Positions 23,501 to 32,857 of a DNA stretch of 64,000 nucleotides are shown piece after piece. The notes under the pieces were generated by a model. It was given only the letters and a program-made list of their open reading frames with translations, did not search any database and was not told where the DNA came from. Origin of the DNA: Chrysogorgia sp. JL179-B06 (Eukaryota > Cnidaria > Anthozoa > Scleralcyonacea > Chrysogorgiidae); NCBI GenBank assembly GCA_035772405.1, contig JAYKKM010000034.1, positions 1,324,501-1,388,500 on the forward strand. Direction: 5' to 3'. The translations under genes and the position numbers were made by a program. The first letter of the stretch is position 1, and each line of letters opens with the position of its first letter.

Positions 23501-23721
23501 CTGCCATTTCTTAGTTTATTTTATAATGGTAGTATAATGACCTAATATTATAGTATATAATAAAATAAAATAATATAACATTATTTCATGTATAATTACA
23601 GGATGAAGGTGATGTACAGACATCAATCCATGAGACAAAAGCTCCACGACTGATTTTGACTGGAACCATTTTAAATGTTCAGTACTTTGTTTGGCCAATG
23701 AGGGCAATGGTCCAATTTTAA
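20518..23721 (+). CDS. SAM-domain gene (at least four exons) inside a DNA transposon
   Basis: Exon 1 (20518-20611) starts at ATGGCC and ends at a GT donor in phase 1. Exon 2 (from 20831, after 'ctgcttatag') continues in phase, and together they spell a SAM domain: 'EDILELLEQSNLGALVDAFK', then 'NQVDGDDFFGLEMSDLIGLT'. SAM domains mediate protein or RNA interactions. A TAA follows at 20911-20913; either a donor was missed or the copy is broken. Exon 3 (23311-23411, AG/GTAAGT) and exon 4 (23602-23721) join in phase and read 'MAALPHLLGEKKSTDFI' and 'KAPRLILTGTILNVQYFV', ending early. This resembles multi-exon SAM families such as SAMD3-like proteins. It lies wholly inside the CACTA-like element, and exon 1 is also in copy 1, so it moves with the transposon. 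Probably a captured, decaying gene. Confidence 0.6.
21190..22030. repeat. cluster of short hairpin repeats
   Basis: Several foldbacks: 'gatctatatataattgga' against 'tatatataggtcagtggtcc' (21218-21285); 'attaaccattatcctta' against 'aaggataatggttaat' (21362-21416); and 'caacaatgttgttc' palindromes at 21785-21870. Scattered 'gggttagggttag' motifs occur at 21505, 21680 and 21990. It looks like MITE material within the intron between exons 2 and 3 of the SAM gene. Confidence 0.6.
22672..22880 (+). repeat. minisatellite, 21-bp unit, ~10 copies
   Basis: Unit 'tttttgcactgtgataacaag', alternating with an 'acagattttt' variant. It is open in all three frames and its translations are artefacts. It lies in the long SAM-gene intron. 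Confidence 0.95.
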
Positions 23722-24312
23722 GCCATTCTCTGTTTAACTACTAAGCAATTTGTCTGTGAGCCGGGATGAAATTTCAGCCCAGCTTACCGGGCTGACATTT
23801 TAGCCCGGCCAGGCTGAGACTGTCCATGTAATAATTAGCCCTTTATATAGCACTTTTTGCTGTTAAGAATTTTGTAAACATTTGTAAAACAGGAAGCATT
23901 TAGATTAAATATTTTCATCTAATTTGTGTTTTTTTTTTGTTATATTTCATAAGATGGATAAGATTTGTGCATTAAATGTTAACCATTTGTGTAATGGTTA
24001 ATACTACCATTTCTACAACCAATAAAAAATTGTTAAAATAACACACTTTAACCATTTAGAATTGATTACTATTAATGGGTGTATTGGTCATATACACCCA
24101 TTATAATTGATCATTTCTACTAAAATAAAATGGTTAAATCTACTATTGGAAATTGGTCGTTACAACAATTCACTATGGTAGTTGCAACCATTATAAAATG
24201 GTAAATGTGACCATTTATTATTTGGTTGTTATTACCATTTACAACTGCTTGTCTCAGATCCACATTTCAACCATTTTTTTTTCCTTGAAATAACCATTTC
24301 TTTTTTACAGTG

Positions 24313-24550
24313 TAGAGATAGAATTTCTATTAAGATATTACTGTTAACTTTCAAAGAATTGCATGGAATATAGCACCTTCCTATATTACATAATTGCTAT
24401 CTCCTTATAAACCCATACGAACTCTTCGCTCTACAAGCAATAATTTACTTGTGTCTCCCAGATCCCTGACTGCGCCACCGCTTTGGAATAACCTACCCAT
24501 TAGAAGACGCGCCCGGAGAAAGTGTGTAATTTATGCTCGCAAAGTGTGAC
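24313..24550 (+). pseudogene. LINE family X, copy A, C-terminal piece
   Basis: Matches 48167-48405 of copy B. The ORF end reads 'LTAPPLW' and 'RRRARRKCVIYARKV' and then TGA. The 5' edge is the 16-bp duplicated sequence at the CACTA-like element border. Confidence 0.8.
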
Positions 24551-24867
24551 GGGATGTGTTCATAGATACTTTACTGTGATTGGTTGATTAATGAGATTGT
24601 TTCTATGGTTACACGGTCAGAAATTCACATGAACTCAAGACTGCTGTCAGCGAACACGTTTTTATTCAAAGCAAGCGATAAATATTTTGATCTATTTGAA
24701 AGGGAATTCTATTTTGGAAGAAGAAAATGAATAGTTTTAAATCCAAGAATAGTTCGCCTGAATACAAAACTTGAATATATCCTCTGTTTCACCGCCGAGC
24801 TACATATCAATATCCTCCGCAATCCGAGGAATGTACCTTCGTCCTCATTAACCAACCCAGTCTCCAC
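24551..24867 (+). repeat. segment shared with 48406-48960 (LINE 3' flank)
   Basis: Starts 'gggatgtgttcatagatact' in both copies and runs through 'gccgagctacatatcaat'. Copy B holds about 230 bp (48665-48905) that copy A lacks between 'catatcaat' and 'gcaatccgagg'. It could be the LINE 3' UTR plus captured flank. Confidence 0.75.
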
Positions 24868-25750
24868 ATAGTTAATGTAGACAGTCTACATTGGTAACAC
24901 GTAGCTGTGAATGTATGATGTCTACATTAACAAATAATCGCTAACCCCAAAACAACAAAGATCCTAACCCTAACCCCCCGCCTAACGGGTTTTCATGCCA
25001 TCCCTATCCCCCACCATATCCACTCCCCTACTTGGGTTGCTAGATTAATAGACTAGTGAGAGAAACTAAACATGTGAGAATAGAAATTGACTGTTAAACG
25101 CATGCGCTAACTATCGTTATTTTAGCGCGAGTTGAGTTAATGTAGACATCATACATTAACAGGAACAACGTGTCACAAGAACAAAAAAGTTTGACCACAT
25201 TATGCCCATACTCAGACAGCTCCATTGGCTCCCAGTTCGATTGAGGATAACATTCAAGATACTTGTAACTGTTTATAAAGCTCTTCATAACCAGGCTCCT
25301 TCCTACATAACTGAACTTATCACTATACATATCGTCGCGTTCTCTTCGTTCAGCCAATAAGAATCTTCGTGTCGTCCCTAAGTGTAATACACAGTTTTAC
25401 GGTGAACGATCTTTTGCAGTTGCTGCACCACGTCTATGGAACGAGCTTCCCCTTCTAATAAAAAATGCGGAATCTTTAAACTCATTTAAATCCTATCTTA
25501 AGACCCACTTATTCCATAATTTCTTTGATTTGTAATTTCTTGTTTCAACTAGTTTTACTGTAGCATGTGTTTAAATATTATTCAATATTGTAGTTTTCTT
25601 TAATTTTGTAATTCATTTTATATTCCTAAAATAACCTGTAAAGCATTGAAACTTTGTAATATGCTTAATAAATTATTATTATTATTATTATTATTAACAG
25701 CTACATGTTACCAATTTAGACTGTCTACATTAACTACGTGGAGACTAGGT
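24868..25750. mobile_element. foldback element with ~75-bp arms (GTTAATGTAGACAG...), interrupted by a LINE
   Basis: The left arm 24880-24940 ('ttaatgtagacagtctacat') is mirrored at 25700-25740 ('tagactgtctacattaacta'), with inner 'tgtatgatgtctacattaac' mirrored at 25136-25158. It contains a 'cctaaccctaacc' patch at 24964. A 5'-truncated LINE sits in the right arm. The same element in segment B (48950-52570) is split by PIF/Harbinger instead. Confidence 0.75.
25151..25694 (+). pseudogene. 5'-truncated LINE 3' end with (ATT)n tail
   Basis: The translation shows a CR1/L2-like ORF2 C-terminus ('HIMPILRQLHWLPVRLRITF', 'AAPRLWNELPLL', 'KTHLFHNFFDL' and stop), then a 3' UTR ending in (ATT)7. The flanking 'attaacag' is duplicated (25142-25150 and 25692-25699). 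Segment B at 52510-52520 shows the uninterrupted site. One frame break near 25320. Confidence 0.85.
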
Positions 25751-26017
25751 TGCATTAACAATAGTTACAGATGTATAACACACAAGTTAGCCAAAATGGA
25801 AACTTAGCCGTCCTTTATATAATATGTACAACGACAAAATGAATACTAGCTATAGTCGTCATGAAGCATATACGTATACAACCTGAACAGTGAAGAACAG
25901 ATTTTCTACGAGCCGCACTCCAAATAGTAATAATATATATTAGTTATAGTAATAGTAAAACATGAAATTGTTAAGAAATGACAATGCGAGCTAGCGAAAC
26001 AAACTGTTTATTGTTTA

Positions 26018-27724
26018 CATGATACATCTATACACATGCTTATACCGATCAAGAGTTTCACTTGTCACCACTGTCGTCTTGCTATATCTACAAACAGTTA
26101 GTGAATCTAAAAAATTATAAAGCCACATGGCTTGACCGTGTGCCTGCCCGTTTACTGAAGGATGGAGCTCGTTACATTTGTGCTCCTCTAAGCCATATTG
26201 TTAATTTATCGATTAAATCACAGTGTGTACCTCAGGAGTGGAAACATGCATGAAAAGTCATCCCTCTATTTAAAGACGGAACTCGTGACAATATGAATAA
26301 CTATCGGCCGATTTACATTCTTCCAATTACGTCGAAGATTTTAGAACGAGTTGTTCAACAACAACTGATTATTTACTTAAAGAAAGTTGGACTTTTTTCT
26401 ATTTAGCAATGTGGTTTTCGTCGACGTTACTCTACGCAATCTGCGATAACGTTTTTGGTAGATAAAATAAGAAATAATATGGATAATGGACTTGTTACTG
26501 GAGCTATTTTTATAGACTTTCAAAAGGCTTTCGACACCATTGATCATCGTATATTATTAAACGAATTGATTCGTTTTGGTATATGCGGGAACGACCTCCT
26601 ATGGATGCGCGATTACCTGTCTAATCGGACTCAATCTGTATGGATAGAGGGACACTTATCTGCAGCTCAACCAGTGCTGTCTGGAGTGCCACAGGGCTCC
26701 ATCCTAGGTCCTTTATTATTCTCCTTGTACGTAACAGATTTACCAAGCTGTCTTCAAACTGTAAAAGTGTTCCTTTATGCTGATGACACTGTAATATTCC
26801 ATGCAGCACCTACCATGTCAAGTCTGGTTCCAGTACTAAACGCTGAGTTATCTCGCTTGTTTACCTGGACGACATATAATGAATTATTTATACACCCCAA
26901 GAAAACAGAATATGTTATTAATTTTTTTGGAACTTCGCAAAAACTTAATAAAATAAACGGGGACACGGAACTCATTCTTCTTGGTGATCAACCTTAAGCA
27001 AAATAAATTTTATAAGTATTTGGGAGTTTATTTGGACCAAAGTTTAACATTTAAAGAACATACATCTAGGTTATTTGGTAAAGTTGCTGGTCAGTTGGGA
27101 CTGTTAAGAAGAATTATAAATCATCTAACAGTTCATGCTGCTGAAAGAGTCTATAAGACAATGATTCTACCAAGGTTGGATTATTGTGACATTACTTGGA
27201 ATACCTTGGCACCCTCAAGATATATTACTTTAGAACGCTTACAAGGAAAGGCAGCAAGGATAATTTTAAAGGACAACATGCTTTCCCATGAAGAGTTATT
27301 ACATCAGCTTGGCTGAAATACCTTACAAGCACGTACTTCTATGCACCGTCTGATTTTTGTTTTTAAAAGTATATTAATTGTGAGGGTCCTGAGTTTTTTA
27401 GAAATTATTTCAAAAAGTCCGCACATATTTACAATACCAGAAGAAATACCTTAGACCTTATTCTATCGAAAATTAAAATAGAGTCGGCGATTAAGAATAT
27501 AATTTTATTTAGGCGCTAAAGAATATAATGACTTACCGAACGAAATTCAATCTATTAACTCATTGATCTTGTTTAAATCGAAAATAGTGGACATTTTTAG
27601 ATATGACTGATTGATACTTAGAGTAATTTTAGTATTTTAATTGTAATTAGATTTAATTTTTTGTAAATTCTCCAGGTCACCCATTGATAACAGCACTTAT
27701 ATGCTGAAGCGTTTACCCTGGTAA

Positions 27725-27753
<29 letters not shown>
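26018..27753 (+). pseudogene. LINE reverse transcriptase, 5'-truncated, (ATT)n tail
   Basis: RT blocks appear in order: 'PARLLKDGARYICAPLSHIV', a broken finger region (stop at 26252, stop near 26404), palm 'IFIDFQKAFDTIDHRILL', 'SGVPQGSILGPLLFSLYV', and catalytic 'FLYADDTVIF'. Then come thumb 'YLGVYLDQSLTFKEHTSRL' and C-terminal 'RLDYCDITWNTLAPSRY'. The open frame 26455-26997 is the longest part; a -1 shift near 26990 joins the next. The endonuclease is absent. It ends in (ATT)9 at about 27728-27752. Segment B reads straight across at 52855 ('attgtttaatttagttgggg'), giving the empty site. APE-type LINE, CR1/L2/Jockey group by style. Confidence 0.85.
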
Positions 27754-27755
<2 letters not shown>

Positions 27756-28035
27756 TAGTTGGGGTTTTAAAGAACGAGGCAAATCTATATAAACCCTTAG
27801 TTACCGGCGCTTAGGCTATGATGGGCTAACTACATGTATGTTGAAATTGAAGCGCGATGGACAGAAATATGAAAACATCACGTCCTCCCCATTCCAACTT
27901 AGTAAATTGTAGATCGTTGTTGTTTGGAGTCACTCCCCTTTCGAAACAAGTAAATGCCCTCCCTGTAACGAAACTTCGTCGTTTCATACAAATTTCAAAC
28001 GATCGTTCCAAGGAAAACATTAGACTTTGAGCCAA
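27754..28035 (+). repeat. distal part of segment A, shared with 52857-53075
   Basis: Starts 'aatttagttggggttttaaa' in both. Homology stops at 'aatgccctccc(t/c)gtaac', after which the copies diverge completely. No gene seen. Confidence 0.8.
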
Positions 28036-28840
28036 AGTTTAATGACACTTGCGTCAAATGTTCCACACATAAGTGCGGTAATTCAAATGTTGATTCAACT
28101 GGTCATTTTAACAAGTCATTTTATTCATGTGCGGTGTTTAATATACATTCAACATTTATTATTTTTCTATGTAGATCGTTGAATGACAACAAAATATCTG
28201 CCATTCCAGAGAACCTGTTCAAGAATACACCAAACCTGCAACGGCTGTAAGTAAATGATAATTAGTTAAATATATTCTTAAAATATACAACTATACTGTA
28301 CTTATTTCCGTTACGAGATGTCATGTGCAACATCAATAGTGACGGGAAAGCCACAAATTTCGCAAAATAAACAACAGTGTTCAACAAGATTGATTTTTCG
28401 TACAGTACATAACTACACAAGGAATCGACTGGTTGATATTAGGAGATCAATGAGTTCTGACGGCATGACTTATAATTGACTACAGGACTACTGCTAATCT
28501 TATGTTTCACAATATATTTCATGGAAACCGATGTCTGAATTTTAGACAAACTAACTATCATTTTGATTATCAACTGTCTAGGAACTATAATCAAATCCCA
28601 GTAAGGATTTTTACTTTGCGATGTACACACTTATTTGATCATTGTCCTACTCACAACATATTGTTTTGTTTAATCAATATATTTAAAACAGGATATTAAA
28701 CACTTCAGTGTTGGTAGTTACACTGTTATAAATGTGTGTCCTGTGAGATTATAATATACAATACAATTATAATTATAACTATAAGATAAAATATAGAAAT
28801 ATATGATTACAATGTACATCTAAAAAACTGGGGTATTTCA
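28036..28840. other. no gene recognised
   Basis: AT-rich. A short plus-strand stretch at 28165-28248 ('AIPENLFKNTPNLQRL', then a GTAAGT donor) reads like one leucine-rich-repeat exon: 'LNDNKISAIPENLF'. It is bounded by 'tttctatgtag' and 'gtaagt', so it may be a real host LRR exon, but no partner exons were found. Confidence 0.45.
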
Positions 28841-29460
28841 TTATAATAAAAAGCTATTTACATTCTTTATAAATGATCTATAGTTTTTACTGTCCCTGAT
28901 ATATAACGGAAGGTTATTAAAATGTAGAGCACCACTGTAAAAGAAATATTTCTTAGTAGATTCCAAATTAATCTTAGGTAATCTCAGCAATTTGCCTTTG
29001 TTTCTGGTGTTAGGATCATCATGGTTTAACAACTGAAAGTAATTGTTAAAATCTTCACATAATAAATTATTAAGTGACTTATAAACCATAGAACAGCAGT
29101 GTCGTTTCTTAAATTGTTCTATTGTGATGATGTTAATGTTAGATTTACCTCTACCAACATTATTAAATGATTTAGAATGAGAGTTCCTCGTGATAATTTT
29201 AATTGCTCTTCTTTCAAGAGAGGAAAGGCGCTGATTCATTGTGTTTGTTAATATTTATTTATTTATTTTTTTTTTTTATTAGGATCCATCTTAGGTATAT
29301 TAAAAGTACAATGGATTTACAAATTGAGTTATTACCTGTTAAACATGTAAATGAAATACAGCAATAAAATAGGACAGGGAGAATCATGCAGCGATAGACA
29401 GACTCAGCAGCATATATGTTCAATGAGCTTCTAATTCGTGACAGCAGCTTTAAACGACTT
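28841..29460 (-). pseudogene. LINE family Y, C-terminal part (continues at 35725)
   Basis: The RT thumb and C-terminal domain resume at 29460 (minus) with 'RLKLLSRIRSSLNIYAAESV' directly across the 29461-35724 insertion, then 'MILPVLFYC'. About 110 bp with a poly-A/TAAA tail (29240-29345) interrupts, probably a small retroposed insert. The end 28841-29239 reads 'LSSLERRAIKIITRN' to 'NVNSFLL'. Confidence 0.8.
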
Positions 29461-29465
29461 CCCAG

Positions 29466-30290
29466 TGGGCACACGACGTTGTTTCGACGTCGATTTTCGG
29501 TCGAAATCGGGTCGCGACGTCGATCAACCACATATCGACGTCGATAAAACGTCGCTTTGTCGACGTGTTGTCGACGTCGGAAACAGACGTTGTTTCGACG
29601 TTGAATCGACGTCTATATCGAGTCGTTGAATTTCACGTCCCTTCACGACCAAACATCGACGTTGTTTCGACGTCTACTTTTCGACGTGTTATAGACGTCG
29701 GAAACAGACGTTGTTTCGACGTTGAATTGACGTTGATATCGAGTCGTCAAATCACGTCGGTTCACGACCAAACATCGACGTTGTTTCGACGTCTACTTTT
29801 CGACGTGTTATCGACGTCGGAAACAGACGTTGTTTCGACGTTGAATTGACGTTGATATCGAGTCGTTAAATCACGTCGCTTCACGACCAAACATCGACGT
29901 TGTTTCGACATCTGCTTTTCGACGTGCTATCAAATCACGTCGGTTCACGACCAAACATCGACGTTGTTTCAACGTCTACTTTTCGACGTCGGAAACAGAC
30001 GTTGTTTCGACGTTGAATCGGCGTCGATATCGAGTCGTTAAATCACGTCGGTTCACGACCAAACATCGACGTTGTTTCGACGTCTGCTTTTCGACGTGTT
30101 ATCGACGTCGGAAACAGACGTTGAATTGACGTTGATATCGAGTCGTTAAATCACGTCGCTTCACGACCAAACATCGACGTTGTTTCGACGTCTGCTTTTC
30201 AACGTGTTATCGACGTCGGAAACAGACGTTCTTTCTACGTTGAATTGACGTCGATATTGTATCGTCGAATCTCTCCTCACTTAACGACCA
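29466..30290. repeat. GACGTCG-rich tandem array, ~119-bp unit
   Basis: About six units marked by 'gaaacagacgttg' (29580, 29701, 29820, 29992, 30111, 30219). They are dense in self-complementary 'cgacgtcg' and CpG-rich against an AT-rich neighbourhood. Confidence 0.9.
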
Positions 30291-31070
30291 AGCATTGGCC
30301 AAGCAAGTTACTTATATAATTGGTGATCAAATATTTTTGTTTCGACATCATATATTGTCCATCAAAAAAATAGTCCCAGACGAGTCAAAATGCTATAGTT
30401 TCTTACTTTATTTTGTATGTATAAAAGCAACCTACTTTATATCAACTCGGACATACGATGCAGCGACAGGAAAAAAGCCAGTAATGACGGAACGATATTC
30501 AGGGTACCTGCATGTAGACTACTGTAACTGCATGTAGTTGGATTTGAAGTGTCCTTCGGTTCGAAGACTTTGTCGGCGATCAGGGACAAGGACTATGCTT
30601 CGAGAACCCATTTGTTTTTGAAGAAACCTGTCTTCCTGTCAACAAGAATTTTTGGCCTAAGGTTTACGTTCATGCTGCTGTCGACTATAGCCGCCGCTTT
30701 TAAGTCTGAATGCCGTACTTATTGGCTTTTTTACCTTCTTTGTAAATCGTATTATTGCCTTTTTTTACTTTCTTTGTGAATCGTCGAGTACTGTCCAAGT
30801 TATTAAACATTTATTTTATGTCTAGTTGAGAAAAGTTTTGTTCTGTTCTTAACTTGTAATACTGCAGTCTGCATGCTCAACACATTTGTAAATCTTCGAA
30901 ATCAGATTGTTTAAAATTGATTACAAGTAATATACAATATTATATAATATTAAAACTTAGCCGGTTAAAAATTTGAAAACGAAAATAATAGCCATCACAG
31001 TTCGTAAGTGCCTTTGCTAATTCATTATATACGATAAATATTACTGTATATTTAAGATGGGCGGGTAGAG
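30291..31070. other. unassigned core of the CCCAGYGGGCA element
   Basis: Two adjacent open frames (30295-30537 and 30549-30779) have no recognisable domain. They may be remnants of the element's own gene. No catalytic motif could be picked out. Confidence 0.35.
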
Positions 31071-31186
31071 CAGCGGGTTAGTCGCGGAAGTAGGTTAGTT
31101 AAGTTAAGTTAAGCAAGCGCGTGTGGTGGGTACAGGTCACCTGTTGGTCTTCCGAAAGTGGGAATCTCACTCCTGAACACCCAGGG

Positions 31187-32857
31187 ATGGTAGTTAGTCA
31201 CGTGTGCGCCAATATGGCTGCCAGCTTAGCTCTGAAGCTCTTCATTGTTTTAATATTTTTAAACTTATCAACGCAAGTTACCTTATACAAACGGGTGAAT
31301 TATACGCATAAGAACATCGTATTCAAGGATCCTGTTGGATTGATAGTGGATGTTTTAGTTTCAAGGAGATACGGCCTCATTTATCCGATCAACTATCACC
31401 GCATAATTTTGAGGCGTTCAAACTATGAGTCGAAATTCAAAGTCTCGAGTGCGGTCAGCAAATCAGCAAAACATGGTTATACAAGCCTTATACTACCAAC
31501 GAAACCATTCAAAACAGACTTAACGATATGCGTTGACATATCTTCAAATCCTGGTCCTGATAACAACGAGAGAAATACATGTGGATCAGCCAAGCAACCT
31601 TCGAAGTACGCGTCGTCATGCTTGAATGCCCTCAACACAAACAATGTTTATAAACCGTCATTTCTTCGAAGTCTTCGTTCGTCGCCTTCTTCCAAGTATA
31701 TAGACGAATCTCTTTATAATTGTCTTGTTTCCCTCGGAATCCTGAGACCATTTCGTGGTTGTCGCAGTGGAAGGAGAGTGAAAGAACGCCGCAAAGCTTA
31801 CATTCGAGATCAAAATACTCGTGCGCAATATGGTCGCCAAATTTACATATCACCTAATCAAAACAATACACCCTCGTATAATCATCCCTCGAGCTGTTTC
31901 TCTGTTTCTACTCAAAACTCGGCTGACACCGCGTCATTAAAATCATCAAGATGCGAAGAGTTTTTTCCTTGCCAAGTTGTCCATCCCCGGAGGAACTTAA
32001 ATAATCTGATTTTAATAACACCAAACAAACCTGAGAATCATTATTTAACTTGCGATCAACCGATCGAAGCAGATAGTATATCAGTCAACACCGGTCTTAT
32101 AAAAGTTATCCACCTAAACATACGCTCACTTTGGAATAATGTTCACCTTATCCAACTTCGAGAACTAGTGCGTTTAACGAAATTCGACATTATCACCATT
32201 TCTGAAACGTGGCTAAACACGAGCGTGACATCAGCAGAGGTAAACATGGACGGGTATAAACTTATTAGACTTGATCGTCTACACAAGCGAGGAGCAGGAG
32301 TCTGCGCGTATATTCGCAAATATTTCAAATCTTTAGTCTTGAAAGATCTCTCTTACATATCAGAACACAACTTTCACCAGTTGTGGATCAGTGTACAGTG
32401 TAAAAAGACAAAGTCGGTCGTAATTTGTGTAACTTATCGTCCAGATGATTGCCCACTAAGCTCGTTTGATAATGTCCTCACGCCAAACTTCATCCAAGCT
32501 CTAACGCTGAACAAGCCGATAGTGATACTTGGAGATTTAAATTGCGATGTTTTAAAACAGAGTTGTCCTAAATCCAAAGCATTGGTCAAATTTGCTGCAG
32601 AAATGAACCTCAGTCAACTTATTAAGTCTCCTACACGAATCACCAATACCACTCAATCCTTATTAGACGTTGTCTTAGTCTCCTCAAATTCACCAGTCCG
32701 TCGCAGCGGTGTATTAAATACAACAATAAGTGACCACCTTCCAGTCTATGTCGAACTCAAGCTGAAATCTCCTAAAATTCTCCCGCATTACATAACCGTT
32801 CGTATAGTTACAAGAACTACTCACCAAGTTTATTCATATAACCGACCTCGCCAGTAG
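31187..32857 (+). CDS. LINE family Z ORF: N-terminal region plus APE endonuclease
   Basis: An uninterrupted frame of about 556 codons from ATG 31187; ATG 31214 ('MAASLALKLFIVLIFLNLST') is an alternative that starts on a signal-anchor-like hydrophobic stretch. About 110-125 residues in is 'DISSNPGP' (31536-31559), close to the 2A-like consensus D(V/I)ExNPGP but lacking the Glu. Then comes a basic linker. The apurinic-type endonuclease is at about 32098-32790 with 'HLNIRSL', catalytic 'ISETWL', 'VTYRPDD', 'LGDLNCD' and 'SDHLPV'. The endonuclease nicks target DNA to prime reverse transcription. A frame break after 32857 separates it from the RT. It lies inside the CCCAGYGGGCA element. Confidence 0.85.
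   Translation: MVVSHVCANMAASLALKLFIVLIFLNLSTQVTLYKRVNYTHKNIVFKDPVGLIVDVLVSRRYGLIYPINYHRIILRRSNYESKFKVSSAVSKSAKHGYTSLILPTKPFKTDLTICVDISSNPGPDNNERNTCGSAKQPSKYASSCLNALNTNNVYKPSFLRSLRSSPSSKYIDESLYNCLVSLGILRPFRGCRSGRRVKERRKAYIRDQNTRAQYGRQIYISPNQNNTPSYNHPSSCFSVSTQNSADTASLKSSRCEEFFPCQVVHPRRNLNNLILITPNKPENHYLTCDQPIEADSISVNTGLIKVIHLNIRSLWNNVHLIQLRELVRLTKFDIITISETWLNTSVTSAEVNMDGYKLIRLDRLHKRGAGVCAYIRKYFKSLVLKDLSYISEHNFHQLWISVQCKKTKSVVICVTYRPDDCPLSSFDNVLTPNFIQALTLNKPIVILGDLNCDVLKQSCPKSKALVKFAAEMNLSQLIKSPTRITNTTQSLLDVVLVSSNSPVRRSGVLNTTISDHLPVYVELKLKSPKILPHYITVRIVTRTTHQVYSYNRPRQ

Larger units (their letters stand above)
19078..24312 (+). mobile_element. CACTA-like DNA transposon, copy 2 (~5.2 kb), with a gene inside
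   Basis: The right end is intact (complement of CACTGTAAAA, ending 24312) with 'aaccattt/aaatggtt' subterminal units from 23990. The left end starts inside the terminal repeat ('aacgaaatggttatttcaac'), and the first ~10 bp (CACTGTAAAA) are missing. The 16-bp sequence 'tagagatagaatttct' occurs on both sides (19057-19072 and 24313-24328), longer than a CACTA duplication. Interior 19335-20611 matches copy 1; 20612-23990 is specific and holds the remaining SAM-gene exons. No transposase was recognised. Confidence 0.7.
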
